Shown: positions 1 through 14,300 of the stretch, one piece after another
Numbering within the stretch: position 1 is the stretch's first letter
How the letters are laid out: each line of letters begins with the position of its first letter
NCBI GenBank assembly: GCA_945859605.1
Contig: OX243812.1
Location: 44,922,509 to 44,986,508, forward strand
Source: Lumbricus rubellus
Taxonomy: Eukaryota > Annelida > Clitellata > Crassiclitellata > Lumbricidae
Direction of reading: 5' to 3'
DNA: 64,000 bases
Made by a program: the position numbers and the translations under genes
Notes under the pieces: generated by a model
Told to the model about the DNA's origin: nothing
Seen by the model: the letters and a program-made list of their open reading frames with translations, nothing else
Database searches by the model: none

Positions 1-140
1 ATCAGTCAAATTACAATAATATTACTTGACTAATTAAATCACACACTGATGTACTTGCTGTTTGAATTGATAGCTTGAGTGATCGTCTAAATGACTTTAA
101 AACATTTAAGGAGTAAGAAGCTCACTAACATAGCTAGTTA

Positions 141-472
141 GGGGTCATTGCATAATTACGTAACGCGGAAAATGACAGTTTTTGACTCACCCATCCACCC
201 TGTAATGCTCCGCAACGTTTCCCTTGACGCACCCACCCGCCCCAGCGTTACAGTCAATGTAAGTTTTACATCAATGTCACAAAGTTTAAACTTCGATCAC
301 ATCATGTTTGAAGTGTCATTCAATGTTAATTTAAAATTCCATTGTAAGCTAAACTTTTTGCAAAGGCGTTATGCAATGTTCAGCTTCCTCACCCACCCAC
401 CTACGTAACGTCTCGTAACGTTTTCAGCGACCCCACCCACCCTCGAGCGTTACGTAATTATGCAATGACCCC
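141..472. mobile_element. PIF/Harbinger-like MITE with TTA target duplication
   Basis: Terminal inverted repeats GGGGTCATTGCATAATTACG and its complement bound a 332-bp non-coding element. TTA flanks both ends (138-140 and 473-475). A 3-bp TTA duplication fits PIF/Harbinger-type transposition, but the superfamily is inferred from that alone. The 86-codon open frame inside is a by-product of the palindromic ends. It lies in, or downstream of, the minus-strand Slp-like gene. Confidence 0.7.
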
Positions 473-949
473 TTACTGAACAAGTGAATTAATAGGTACT
501 GGTATATAAGACAGGTGCAAATGTCAGCCTTCACAGGTAGACAAAACATTTGTCCTTAGTGACAGATTAATTAGTGGCAATTTTCTAAGTTCAATATTAA
601 ACTGTAACATTTCTCAAATGACTTAGGTAAAAGGTAACATCAATTTAGAAATCCTGATGATTTAAACACTACACACTAAATCTTCAGGTATAGAGAGCAG
701 TTAAATGTCTTCAGTTACACCCATTAGAATTTCAATATTTTTTAAATTGTAAAGTCGGAAACTTGCTTCTTAGCAAAACAATATCATAAGGAACTTTCAG
801 AAATGTTTGGAAATGCCTGTAGATCCCTCGAGGTTTCTGAATTTCTAAAACTTTCTACGTACCAGGTAGTAGCAGTAGCAGTAGCAGCAGCAGCACTGCA
901 GTAGTAGTAGCATTACAATTACAGCGAATTTACATAGTGCTCAGTCAAG

Positions 950-1040
950 GTTACCTACTCAGAAAAAGTACCCCAACCCAACAACCCACTCAGAAAAAGT
1001 ACCTCAACCCGACAACCCACTCAGAAAAGTACCCCAACTC
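950..1040. repeat. Short tandem repeat, about 34-bp unit, three copies
   Basis: The unit CTCAGAAAAAGTACCCCAAC followed by CCAACAACCCA is repeated almost three times with small differences. It is non-coding and follows a short GTA/GCA-rich stretch at about 868-910. Confidence 0.7.
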
Positions 1041-1893
1041 AACACCAGAACCGTCCTAATAGGGTGGGGTATGAAAGCTAAGCAGGATACTGCTGCACTA
1101 AATAATTCTCAAATCACTGTGTAATAAATGCCTGCCTCAACATGCTGGGTGATGATTAGAACTGGTGCAACTTTATCTCTCGACCAAAGGGATTCTCGTG
1201 GAAAAGTCAATTCTGCATCCAGCTGTGAACTGACTTCAGCTTCTGCTCAGACAATACAACATGGAAGCAAACAAACATACAAACACATATACATCTAGTC
1301 AACATACAATATATTGACTTTAGCCAATAGCAGTGGTTATATGTATGAATGTATTATGTATGTACGTAATACGTATCGATGTATGCACATATGAATGAAA
1401 ATGCTGTACGTATGTCTGTGTCAAGGTAATCCAGAAATTTCATGCAATGTCTTCTAAGGATTTGTACTTCTCAAAAGTGCTGCTCCTGTCAGTCTAAATG
1501 GTGCAAAAGTTCACAAATTCCAAAGATGATGAACCAATGATTCAGTCAAATGAAGAAGTGCTAACTGCTTGTGCGTGAGAAGAGAGGCAAAACTTAAACA
1601 TCAGAACACATGTGATGTATAATCTATCTGTCCAATATTTTCAAAATTACCAAACAAAAGTCATTTCATGGAGACCAATGCTATATCAAATGAAGTCTGC
1701 AAAATCCATGTTGTTTGGTCAGGCTCGATGTTCGGTCAGAATTTCGGATGAAGCCCAGGAAACAGAATGGTACTATGGTCGAAATTGTTAGTGATGGTGG
1801 TCATGAGACGGCATATGAGTTGGTCAAAGCTTTGAGTGAATTGAGGAGCTCAAAGTTACAAGAGCGATAGGCTCATTTCAGGTGACAGTAGGG

Positions 1894-2253
1894 CAGCGGT
1901 TCCCAACCCGTGGCCCGCGGGCCAAAAGTGGCCCGCCAGGCCTCAGAAAATGGCCCGCCAGGCCTCAGAAAATGACCCTCATCTCTCAAAGAATTATCAA
2001 CAATATATGAAAAATTAACAATTTGGACAGAATAGATCACATTATTATTTTCTAGTGCAAATTATTCTATTTTAACGTCGATAAATAACATCAAACATTA
2101 TATTTTGAATCAATTATAACAATTTGTATGCTGTTAGTTAATACAATTTTAACCCTGTGGCCCCCTAATGTCCTTCAACTAAGAAAAAGTGGCCCTCGTG
2201 TCCTCCAACTTAGAAAAAGTGGCCCTCGAGTCAAAAAAGGTTGGGAACCACTG
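1894..2253. mobile_element. hAT-type MITE, TSD CAGTAGGG
   Basis: Ends CAGCGGTTCCCAACC and GGTTGGGAACCACTG are near-perfect inverted repeats. The 8-bp sequence CAGTAGGG occurs directly outside both ends (1886-1893 and 2254-2261). An 8-bp duplication with CAG...CTG ends is the hAT signature. No coding capacity; the inside has direct repeats around GTGGCCCGCCAGG and GTGGCCCTCG. Confidence 0.85.
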
Positions 2254-3038
2254 CAGTAGGGTGATTGAATGACTTAAAGGTACAAATTAAACCAGTAGTT
2301 TTTGCATGAGTGTAGTGACGATAGGAACGTGTTTGTTACTGAGATATGACATGGTAGAATCATATGCAGATAGCAGATGAGTTGTATGTTTAGGAGAGGT
2401 TAGGAGGAGTCAAGGCCAAGTTATATGAGCACTGTCATTTTTCCAAGATAACAACAGAAAGTTTCATTCATAAAAAAGTTGAGCAGCTAGATGCAATTTA
2501 TCAAAATCAAATAATTATTGATATCACATAGCTATGAAAATATGCTGTAAAATAATTTAAAATTATTAGAAAACCTAGTGCAATGTAAAATAGCAACAGC
2601 ATGCAGATTCTGGCTATGCAGAAAAATGACAAATTGATGAATTCAAAAAGCTTTTCTCCTGTCCTTGCACTAATTCATTTTTGTGAACGTTTTCTTTAAG
2701 CATCAGCTTCTACAATCTCTGCAACTTTGCTTTCAGAGTTTATATTTACTATTCATGTACAATTTGTAGGCCTACATGTTCAGGGTAATCAGGGAAGTTC
2801 AATAAGCTCATCAGTTTCTCTTCTTTGCCAGCACTAGTGAAAAGTAGGACAAAATTAAATTTCCTGACTCAAAGTTGACTATTATTACTTTTGCAAAATT
2901 TATGTAAACCACTTGTGCAGATGCCTCAATTGTTGTAGTATGTGCATATTATCAAAGAAATTAAATTAACTGAAATACAACTGTAATCTTGTTACTAAAA
3001 ATGCACAATACAAGAATTAGTGAGAAGCATAAACCTAC
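2254..3038. other. Non-coding DNA 3' of the last Slp-like exon in view
   Basis: No exon with plausible splice sites and no C2-domain coding was seen here on the minus strand. It is probably intron of the Slp-like gene, whose next exon would lie beyond the left edge. An alternative is that the reading frame simply runs on to the stop at 2995. Confidence 0.5.
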
Positions 3039-5399
3039 CAGTTGTTGATGCACTGAGAGGAGCCAGAGAAAACTGAACAGATTCTGATGTTGCAGAAAGA
3101 AATGCACCGCCAACATTTGAGTACTTGGCAGAGGTCATGTCAGCCTCTGTATCATGCCACCCATCATCACCAGAAACCATTTCAAAATCAATCGCACGTT
3201 CATCTGCAAAGTTTAATTGTGGACTGACTCTTTCAGAAACAAAAATGTCTCTTTCATTAAGCATTATAGATCTATCGTCATCATCTGTGTCATCACTTTC
3301 AGTCATCAGACACAGCTGCTGCTGGTCAGTGGCCACAGAACCTTGCATCGGAAACTTCTCTTCTTCTACTGACCGACACACTTGGTTGCTGCTCTTCATC
3401 ACTTGCCTGCCTGCCAACGAAGCAACAATGGCATGTTTATGGTTTTTATCTGAAAACTGAGAATCTTCTTGATTCTGTGAAGAAAGTTCTGTTTGGATTG
3501 TCTTCTTCTGAAGACCATCTGCATTTCTTCCTCTGTCAACTGGATGCAATGCTTTCCCATCACCAACAGCATTGTTAGTTTGATATTCTTCTGAATCAGT
3601 GCAACTCGCTGATGGCACGCTCCTTTCCACGACATTCCAGGACTCAGTTTCACTGTCTGTCTCTTTTGATGCCAACCCCATGACACTGAAAACTAAGGGA
3701 GCACTATAATTGCCATGATCAGAATCATTTAAGTCCATACTTTCATTCAAACATCTTCTTTCGAGACTAGTCCCACTTGCAGAAGAATTCGAAGGAACAG
3801 AATCCTTCACTCTGTTTCGATTTTCATTTGTCTTAAGCACTTCTTGTAGCACAATTTTTTTCCGCGCAACATTACTGTGATATTTGGGTGGCATAGTCTC
3901 ATTAGACACTTTTGCACCAATCCCCAATTGCTTTTTCACCGTCTGCAAATCAATTTTTTCATGCAGATCTGCTATCATTGTTGATTTAGACAGATCAATG
4001 GCATTTTGGTCATTCCCGCTTTGTTTCGTGCAAATATCTGAAAGGCTTAAATTCTCATCCAGCTCTGATAAGAAGACTTCGTTATAAGCAGCACTTGCGT
4101 TGATTTCTGCTTCAAGGTCATTTGAGGGTCCTGTAAGTGCAAATTCCTCACTCACCAAGTGAGACAGAGAGTCACTTTGAACTGATGACTGATGATGTTT
4201 CTGTTGAGTTCTGAGAGATTTTGAATTCTTAAAGATATCTGAATCAGAGTCAGCTTTCTGCAAGAAATCATGGCTGTCCTGCTTTTTGCTTAAGCCTGCA
4301 AAGCCAGTCAAGTGATTTCCACCGGTTGCTAGCACACCTTCCTTCCTTCCAACATGACTACTTGAGGACAAATCATTGTTTTCTTTCAGCAAGAATGATG
4401 TTTTCATGTCAGACAATGGACAATTGTCTTGATTATCAGCATGACTTGTAAAGGACGTCGCTCTTGACTCCATGGAATTGGTTCTGACTTGTGCCACCGT
4501 TAACTTAGGTGTAACATTTGTCAGATCATTCTTACCAAGTCTGTCAAGAACTTCATTATTTGCAGATGGTTGCATTCTGTCTGCATTCTTTTTCTCTGTC
4601 TTCAATCTGACAATTTCTTGACTCGAAGAGAGCTGTAAAACTTTCCTGTTGTTTTCGGTAATTGAGTCAAAACTTGGATTAGCCTTGCTGCTCTTGGTCA
4701 ACACGATCTCTTCATTGGCCAACTGACTGATAAAAGAATCCAGCTCCTGCTGATCGGTAACTGATACAAAACAACATTCATCTTTAATTAGCAGACCTCT
4801 TCTCCTGTGCCACTTGTCATCTTCAGGGTCACTATTGAAGAGGTCGGTGGAATTTGCGATGTTTGGTGATGAAATGAGGTCCACTTCTTTTTCTGTCTCC
4901 TCACTAATAACACTCAGGGATTCATCATCATCATCATCACCATCTCCATCATAAATCACAAAACGGTTTTCTACTGACTCTGGTTTTAAAGAGACATTCA
5001 ATCCAAGATTTCTCTCTGACTCATGCCGAGGAGACTTCTTATTAGTAAACTGAATCAAATCTCGACTATCGATTTCATCTTTTGCTTCATGCATTTTATT
5101 TTGAGTAACATTCAGATCAGATTTATGTGAACACTTAGTTGCAGGTGCGTCTCTTCTGAACTGTCCTGAAATTGTTTCACTCGGAGGCACAACAGTTTCC
5201 AGTTTTATCATCCTGCCACTACCAGCCAAACTTCTGTCTCTTCCATCAGATTTTACCATGATATGTACAGCAGCTGCAGTTGACCTTGGACTGGGAGAAG
5301 ACCAGACGGAGGAGGACTGAGATTCTCGAGGGCTGGATGGTGATCTTGCACCATCAGACAACTGTGCAACTGGCATCTTGTCCAAATGCTGTGAAACTT
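3039..5399 (-). CDS. Slp-like gene, coding exon 5 (large acidic disordered exon)
   Basis: The 2,361-bp phase-1/phase-1 exon has acceptor TTTGATGCAG and donor ACTG then GTAGGT. It encodes 787 residues dominated by Ser, Asp and Glu, with acidic runs such as DGDGDDDDDESLS and DDTDDDDRS. No known domain was recognised. If the donor is not used, the frame stops at 2995 after about 15 more residues, which would make a C2-less protein like Slac2/melanophilin. Open frames on the opposite strand at 3125-3460 and 3884-4087 are shadows. Confidence 0.8.
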
Positions 5400-8300
5400 C
5401 TGCATCAAACAAAAACACATTATTTATATGAACTGCAATTCTGCGTCACTTGATCCGGATCAAAAACTTGATCAGGATCAAAAATCTGACATTGTCATGT
5501 GTGCAGTGCAGTGCAACAAAGTGTTATTTAAGGCAATTAGTAATGAAAATAGACGACCATAGTTTCATACAGATATCATAAAAATTCAAAGTTTATTAGG
5601 CCAAGGGTAAGAGATCGAAAGTAGACTAAATAACATAAGAGCATGCACATCGGTATCTGAATAGAACAACCAATATGCATAAGATCCACAACAGTTCAGA
5701 GGTGAAAGATCAAAGGTGATTCAGTCATATTCAATCATAATCATCTCAATCGCATAATCATCTCAATCGCATAATCATCTCAATCGTATAATCATCTCAA
5801 TCGCATAATCATCTCAATCGCATAATCATCTCAATCGCATAATCATCTCAATAGCATAATCATCTCAATAGCATAATCATCTCAATCGCATAATCATCTC
5901 AATCGCAAAATCATCTCAATCGCATAATCATCTCAATCGCATAATCATCTCAATCGCATAATCATCTCAATCGCATAATCATCTCAATCGCATAATCATC
6001 TCAATCGCATAATCATCTCAATCGCATAATCATCTCAATTGCATAATCATCTCAATCGCATAATCATCTCAATCGCATAATCATCTCAATCGCATAATCA
6101 TCTCAATCGCATAATGGCTTATGCAACTTAACAAGATAATACGGTAATAATCCAATCAAACACAAAATGTAAATGCTTCTAATTATCATCAATGCCTGAT
6201 GCCAGTTATTTGGTGGCAATGCGTACAAATAAGTGACCTACATTGATTGCCGTTGGTTATTTGTCCAGTCCATTGCTCCTCTTAGTGTTAGTCCAAGCGA
6301 TGTTGTGTCCTTACTTATATCGTCTGTCAAGCGTAGACTTTGTCTGCTTTCTTCCTTTTCCATGCCAATCTTGCATGTACGTAGTGCACTCTGTGGGATT
6401 CGGTAAACTACCATTTTCTCACAAACCATTGCAGTCTTTGTTGAACAACTTTGTCTAACAAGTGACTTTCTAATGTCATCATTTCCTATTTTCTGAACTC
6501 TTGAGATCCTGAAATGTTCTGTAAGTTAATGTCTCTGTAATTTCTGCAGTCTTGTGAATCCTTTTCCTCTGAATATGTGAACAATTATCTATTTTACCTA
6601 GTCTTCTGGTATTTTTTCCTCTTGAATAATTGTGACAAGGGTATACATAGCTTAAACGGCCTATCCTCCGCCTTAACCCTTTCTGTCCCTTATGATCTAT
6701 GTGTATGCCGTACATCATATCTTGGGCAGCCGTGCTACCTTATGATGTACAGCATACAATTGCCATACATCCGAGAATATACGAACCTGCATCGCATTAG
6801 CTTGATAGGGCATGCATAGTGTTTGAGTGTTGACACGTATGCAGAGATAAGATAAAAATTATTTTCTGCATATTATTCTATGCTGACAAAAGTAGCACGT
6901 TTATAGCATATTCAAGGTCGATTGTATAGATTGTCTAAATACATCTCTAAATTGTCTTTGTTGGTGATGGGAAAACATTGTATATCAAGTTGACAGAGGA
7001 AGAAGTGCAGATCGTCTTAAAAACAGACAATGCAAACATAACTTCTTTCTCAAAATCAAGAAGTCTGAACTTATCAATAATAATATTATATAATCTTCAT
7101 GGCAAAACATGTAAGAAAGTGAAAAAATACTTATTTGAAGTTTTTAACGTTTCTATAGAAAAAAGAAGTGGCAAAAATCCATGTCCATGAAATTAGCCAC
7201 TTCTGCCCAGTAATTCCTGATAGTGCAGGACTAAAATGGCATGGTATGGAAAGGGTTAAAGCAGTTTTGTAGTGACATCAGCCAAGGCTGGTGCTTTATT
7301 AATTATTATCATTCTGTTGATAGCAGATCTCTGATTCAATCTGTAGAAATGTTGTCATCTGTTCCTCTGTGTTGTTTACGCATGGGAAACTAGTGTGTTA
7401 TCACCAAGTAGTTGTTCATAGTGTTCTTTCCATTGTTTCTGTATGACTGCATCATCTACTGACCAGTGCTATGCCATTTAAATCATTTCATTTATGCATT
7501 TTTTAACTTAAATAGTCAATGCAGTAGTTTTTTTCTTATTCTCGCATTCCATTTATCTTGAAAGTTTCTTCAGCTTCTTTGCATTGTTAAAGCAAAGCAT
7601 ATTATAGTAATGCTTGGACAGTAAATTTAAGAAAAGCCTGGACATCAATTAAGTATTATGCCGATGTGATTAAAGCTTAACTTAGCTAGATGACAAAAGG
7701 TCCCATCATCGAAGTTACAACACTGATTCAGAACAATGACATGAAACAAACATCTTTCAAATTCATCTGAACGGAAAGCCTCCATCATCATCATCTAATG
7801 CGTTTCTGTATATAGTCTAATGTTAGCAAAGTGATCACTAATGAATTGTTCATGAGAAAGGCTTAGAGTGCTTCAGAAGACAATTACAATTTAACTAGGA
7901 ATGCTCAATGACCCATGTTTGTGATTATAATAATTACATAATACATCAAAACACTTTCTGTAATGTAATGTAAGCCATCGGACATGCATTGTACTCAGTC
8001 TCTAATACACTGCAAGCCATCTGTAATGCAAGCTGTCTGTTATGCAATGTAAGCCATCTGTAATGCAAGCTATCTGTTTTGCAATGTAAGCCATCTGTAA
8101 TGCAAGCTATCTGTTTTGCAATGTAGGCCATCTGTAATGCAAGCTGTCTGTTTTGCAATGTAAGCCATCTGTAATGCAAGCTATCTGTTTTGCAATGTAA
8201 GCCATCTGTAATGCAAGCTGTCTGTTTTGCAATGTAAGCCATCTGTAATGCAAGCTATCTGTTTTGCAATGTAAGCCATCTGTAATGCAAGCTATCTGTT

Positions 8301-11300
8301 TTGCAATGTAAGCCATCTGTAATGCAAGCTATCTGTTTTGCAATGTAGGCCATCTGTAATGCAAGCTGTCTGTTTTGCAATGTAAGCCATCTGTAATGCA
8401 AGCTATTTGTTTTGCAATGTAAGCCATCTGTAATGCAAGCTGTCTGTTTTGCAATGTAAGCCATCTGTAATGCAAGCTATCTGTTTTGCAATGTAAGCCA
8501 TCTGTAATGCAAGCTGTCTGTTATGCAATGTAAGCCATCTGTAATGCAAGCTATCTGTTTTGCAATGTAAGCCATCTGTAATGCAAGCTATCTGTTTTGC
8601 AATGTAGGCCATCTGTAATGCAAGCTGTCTGTTTTGCAATGTAAGCCATCTGTAATGCAAGCTGTCTGTTATGCAATGTAAGCCATCTGTAATGCAAGCT
8701 ATCTGTTTTGCAATGTAAGCCATCTGTAATGCAAGCTATCTGTTTTTGCAATGTAAGCCATAGATCTGTAACGCAAGCTATCTGTTTTGCAATGTAAGCC
8801 ATCTGTAATGCAAGCTATCTGTTTTTGCAATGTAAGCCATAGATCTGTAATGCAAGCTATGTGTTTTGCAATGTAAGCCATCTGTAATGCAAGCTGTCTG
8901 TTATGCAATGTAAGCCATCTGTAATGCAAGCTATCTGTTTTGCAATGTAAGCCATCTGTAATGCAAGCTATCTGTTTTTGCAATGTAAGCCATCTGTAAT
9001 GCAAGCTGTCTGTTTTGCAATGTAAGCCATCTGTAATGCAAGCTGTCTGTTATGCAATGTAAGCCATCTGTAATGCAAGCTATCTGTTTTGCAATGTAAG
9101 CCATCTGTAATGCAAGCTATCTGTTTTTGCAATGTAAGCCATAGATCTGTAATGCAAGCTATTTGTTTTGCAATGTAAGCCATCTGTAATGCAAGCTATG
9201 TGTTTTGCAATGTAAGCCATCTGTAATGCAAGCTATGTGTTTTGCAATGTAAGCCATCTGTAATGCAAGCTGTCTGTTATGCAATGTAAGCCATCTGTAA
9301 TGCAAGCTGTCTGTTATGCAATGTAAGCCATCTGTAATGCAAGCTATCTGTTTTGCATTGTAAGCCATCTGCACCGCATCTGTCTGTTATGCAATGTAAG
9401 CCATCTGTAATGCAAGCTATCTGTTTTGCAATGTAAGCCATAGATCTGTAATGCTATCAATCTGTTTTGCAATGTAAGCCATCTGTAATGCTATCAATCT
9501 GTTTTGCATTGTAAACCATCTGTAATGCAATAATTATTACAACCTTCCTTCAAAACATACCCCAACCAACTTGAAAGCGATCTGTAACCTGGCTTTCTAT
9601 TGCAGTTCAAAACTGGTTACACAGCTTGCATTGAAATTAATTCTTTGGTTATAACAGAAGTTAATGAATGATCCTGCTCTGCTGTTAATCAGCAGAATGA
9701 AGCATGGCACTATGGCGCTCTCGATATTTCAGTATTAGACAGATGGTAGACTTCCTCCAACTGTCCTCTTCTGTCTGGTTGATCGATTCTTAATGATCTT
9801 CAAAAATCTCAATTTCAGTCTCACATTTTCGTCATAGCGTTTCCTATCCTCATGTTCATCAGCTGCATTTGTAGATTTTAAAACATTAATAGATACTAAA
9901 TTCGACTGTGTATAATGTGTAGATGGCAAATCTCATGAAACTCACATATGCACGCTACTAGACGTTAACATCTGTCCATCAATTCACCTGTCTTTGTGAC
10001 CGTCACTTCTGTCAATTTGTTGATTTATCTTTTAACCATCCATTTGAAACTGGCGCATGACCATCTTCAATGGATCGACCACATATTATTATTTCATATT
10101 AATATTAATAGACACAACTCAGACAGTCTGGCCACTAGCAAATATAAAATATAGTTCTAATTATAGCAGTATTCAAAGGTATCAATAAATACAAAGATCT
10201 GCTAGACATGATCTGACCAGCTGACATTCTGGTAAAGCAGACAAGAATGCATGCATTACATGCCCATTGCTTGCTAGTCACACATCACAGTGCCAGGGAG
10301 TTTGCAGTCAATGCAACGAGAGAGAGGGGGGGCTGTACCTGGTCACTCTCAGCATGAGCATCTGAATAAGCAGAAAGGAGATTTAATGAGTTCAAGCTTT
10401 GAATTGATAATTAAAGCCAGCTGGAGAATGCAAAAGGTCACCATAGCCTATTGCATAATTCTAATGCTTATGTCATGCAAAGATAGAACAGCAGCTGAAA
10501 ATGTTAATCAGCTGTAGCAGGCACAGACAATGTGTAGGCCTAACATTCCAGAATGTCTAGCAGGCTGCTGGCATTTGACCTGTGTCTGATTCAGACTAGA
10601 CAGCAGACACGGACAGTACAGACAGACAGCAATTGTTCATACACATTTATAATAATTATAGATGCAGTCCATTACAAACAATCTGTACACTAATGTCATG
10701 AAGGCTAAACACTCCATGAACACATCACAATTCTACATAAACATCAATGCTCAAATCTCTCAACTGTATAAATTCTAATACCATATCACAAAAATTGCAG
10801 ATTAAATTTTATCAAATGCTTGAAAATTTATATGGAGTTCAAATCACAGAACTTAATTCTGTATATGTGGCCTGAATAATGTTTTGAATTACCAAGTTAC
10901 ACATTCAAACTGTATTAAGTTAAAAATTGCATAGGCTTACAATTCACAGTTACCATCAAGAACTAGTCGCCATAATTAGCACCAAATAGAAGTAATCTAA
11001 ACACAACACCTACCACAAATCAGCAGATCGCAGTATTTCAGCCATAAACAACAGCAGAGGAGAAAGTAATCTCTCAGTCAGTTTTTAGACAACACTCGAT
11101 TGGGATGCATATCACTCGACCAGATTCCGTTGCCTTTCATCAATTCATTTTATGTACGAATCCAGAATAAAAAATATTATCAAAACAGCCAAACGATTCT
11201 CTGTCGCTGTTTCTGACCGAATAATTTATTCGACCGACAGTGGAAACGTCTCGTTGTTGTTATGCTCCCATGCACAACCTCCTCCTCCTCCTCCTCCACC

Positions 11301-14300
11301 GCTGCCGCTGCCTCAGTCGGGCGATGGGATGCAAAAGCCAGCAGCCCCCTCTCAACTAACGATTCTCTTGAGCAAAATGAATTATAACCAATCCCTTGGC
11401 ACCAGAAAATAAATAAAGTTGCTTACCTGCTACCGGTCTCTCAGCTGACTGACGAAGCTGGCAATTCACTGCTTTTGATTTCGGTGGAAAATGAGCGATT
11501 AATTCTTCATCAGTCGACACAGATGAATCTCTTTCTTTCTCCCAACAATCACTTGATTGCCTCTCACAATCAGAACTTGCTTGAAGATTTCTGCTTTGCT
11601 GCTCACGTCTGAATTCACTGCTTTCCAGCATCAATGAATTTCCTGAACGTCTGGTGGAAACATTTGAATCCACTGCATGAGATAGTTCAATTCTCTCATC
11701 TCCAGATTTTATTCTTTCGCCATTCACTGCGGTCTGCTTAGAAGAAAGTAATGAATTTTCTTCAGAGCTCATGTCCTCAGTTGATAATGAAGAACAGGTT
11801 TTCATGGCAAGAAGTTCTGCAAGAAGTTTTTTGTCGGATTCTTTTGGAAAAATAACGTTCTCCAGTGGGACGTGTGTTTTACTTAAAGAGGACAGAAGCT
11901 GTTCTTTAATAACCGCAAAGTCTTCCTCTGCTTTTATTCTGCTATTAATGGACGAATCAGTTGAAGGCACAATGTCACCTACAAAGATACAATACAAGGC
12001 ATCCTACACAAATGCATATCAGAACACTTGTCTAACAAACACAAATATTACTAAACACTACTGCCCGCTTTAGTGGGAGTCTCCATAAGTTTACCCACAT
12101 ACCCTGTCTTCATTCAGGACTCTCTTTACTGCCTTCCTGTGTCCATGCACATCCAATACAATTTTTTTATTCTTATGCCCAACGGTCTTGTAGCACCTTC
12201 ATACCTCAAGACCTTGTGAATCTGGGTTTATTCACTCCATTCAGCTGCCAGGGACTGCTTGGTTGTTCTCCACATGAACAGAGTCACTGCTCAATTTTGA
12301 GGCTATGCTTACGTTGACCCTCTAGATGAAACCACTTTCCACAAGAACCGCAGCTGGAGTTCCTCAACCATCCTCTTCCTCTGTTCTGGAAACACACAAA
12401 GCCCATTGTATTTGTTGAGTCTCCAAATCATTGAGTGGTGCTTTATAAATTTATATGATCACAATAATCCTAATCTTACAAAACTAATCTATAAGTAGAT
12501 AACGTAAGAAGGATTACCAGCGATTGGCGTTTTCTTTCTAGCAAATGGATCTGGAGTGTCTTCGCGTTTCATTGGCATTCCATTGTCTCGGATCCTCCTA
12601 CGGCTCCTGCGAATCTTTCCGTAAAACCAAGAACCTGACCGCGTCTTCAGTTCTCTAAACAACAATCGACATAATAATACACATAACGAGACAGAAAAAG
12701 AACTCTGAAGAACTGAATAACATCAACACTTTAACAATGAGCATCTGCCATTTAAAGTGACTGGCGATTGGGAAACCAATGCAGCTCATTGCTGAGGTGT
12801 TAACCCTTTGCCTGTTCATTTCTCCCGTTAAGCCCGTGTTTTCAGCGGATATTCTCGGGGCAAACGGGTAAAGGGTTAAAGATATAAATTAAATTAGTAA
12901 TGAAATTTAAAATAATTGAAAATACTATTTGTGATAGCAGCTGCAATTAAAAAACAAACTTTTATAAATAATTAAATTGAACACAATCTGAAATCAAGAC
13001 ATTTTCTTGCATGCAGTCTTCTTGTTTTTGATTAAACTGCTCAGTCATATATTAGACGTCAAACTATATGAAAATCAACTAAACCTCAAATGAACTGACA
13101 GAGTACTTGTACCCACATCTGTTTGGAGCAGAGCGTACACAGCCACTTGTGTTTTGACGTCCCTGTTTGGCGACATTTGTCGCAGACTTTTGTCTGACAG
13201 CGAGCACACAAGTCGCCTCGATTGAACACCCATCCAAATTCCACATGACACAGCGGACAAACTTTATCCTGATTTCCCGACGCTTCTGTTTCAGTGGAGC
13301 ATAAGTGCAGATCGTTGACCTCAGATCGAAGAATCCTTGTACAAGAAAACAGTCTTCATCAGATTTCAATGATGAAAGGTAATTCAACAGTCTGACACAT
13401 TTTGTCTGAATAAGATATCATCTTTTGTACGTAGCTAGACTGCAGTGGTTCTTAACCTTTTCAAGGGAGTCGAACTCCAAGAAAAATCCATGACCACTCA
13501 CCGAACTCTCAGGTTTGAACAGTAATTTTTTAATTAATGGGGGAAAGGAAATTAAAAATTGTACCAAAATGTGATATAATATTAATACATTCAATACATG
13601 AACTACTAACAGTTCACACTACCAATTGCATCTTAATGTGTCCTTTGTTGCTGCTGTTTCAAAACAATGAGAGCACTCACACTCACTGACCATGAATATT
13701 ATATATATAATTATATAATATATATATATATATATTTCAGAGGACCTCTGCCGAACCTCTGGCACTGGCTCATCGAACCCCAGGGGTTCCGTCGAACACT
13801 GGTTAAGAAACACTGAGCTAGAGGATTCAATCCCTGTGAACATCGTATTATAAGGAATGCACCACATTATTATGCGGCAATGTCTACTGGAGAAGGAAAT
13901 CCAGGGACACTACATGTAAAAGTCCTTCCCTAGCAGAAGATCGCAGGGTTCTACGACCGGTTGTGTCAGAGACCCATGGACAAATAAGTATGAAGCAGGT
14001 TCTGTCTGTTGAGCACAGACAGACAGGAAAGCAATGCCAGACCAGTATGTACAACCCTGTACGAGATGCTTTGCTGGACAGGAAACCATTGCAATACATG
14101 ATTGATTATAATTATGGAGACAGGAGCATATTATTCAGGAATATGTTTGTCACAAATGTCATGCAGACAATCCAAATTTTATAGCACCTACTGCTGTATG
14201 CAACAGTGAGAGAAAGACTTTGCTGTAAAAGTATCTGCAATGGTTGCAACATTGTCAGGGAATATCTGACTGTATATATAAAATCCACTATTAAGCAGGC

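Noticed and set aside
5744..6116. CRISPR-like array
   Set aside because: The 17-bp units are directly adjacent with no spacers, in a eukaryotic intron. The same holds for the 37-, 46-, 40-, 20- and 18-bp arrays.
7946..9374. A chain of 70-106-residue proteins on the minus strand
   Set aside because: They are frame echoes of one 37-bp satellite, with no conserved start, domain or splice logic.
12036..12500. Possible additional exon of the Slp-like gene
   Set aside because: Exons 3 and 4 already join in phase, and no acceptor/donor pair with sensible coding was found between them.
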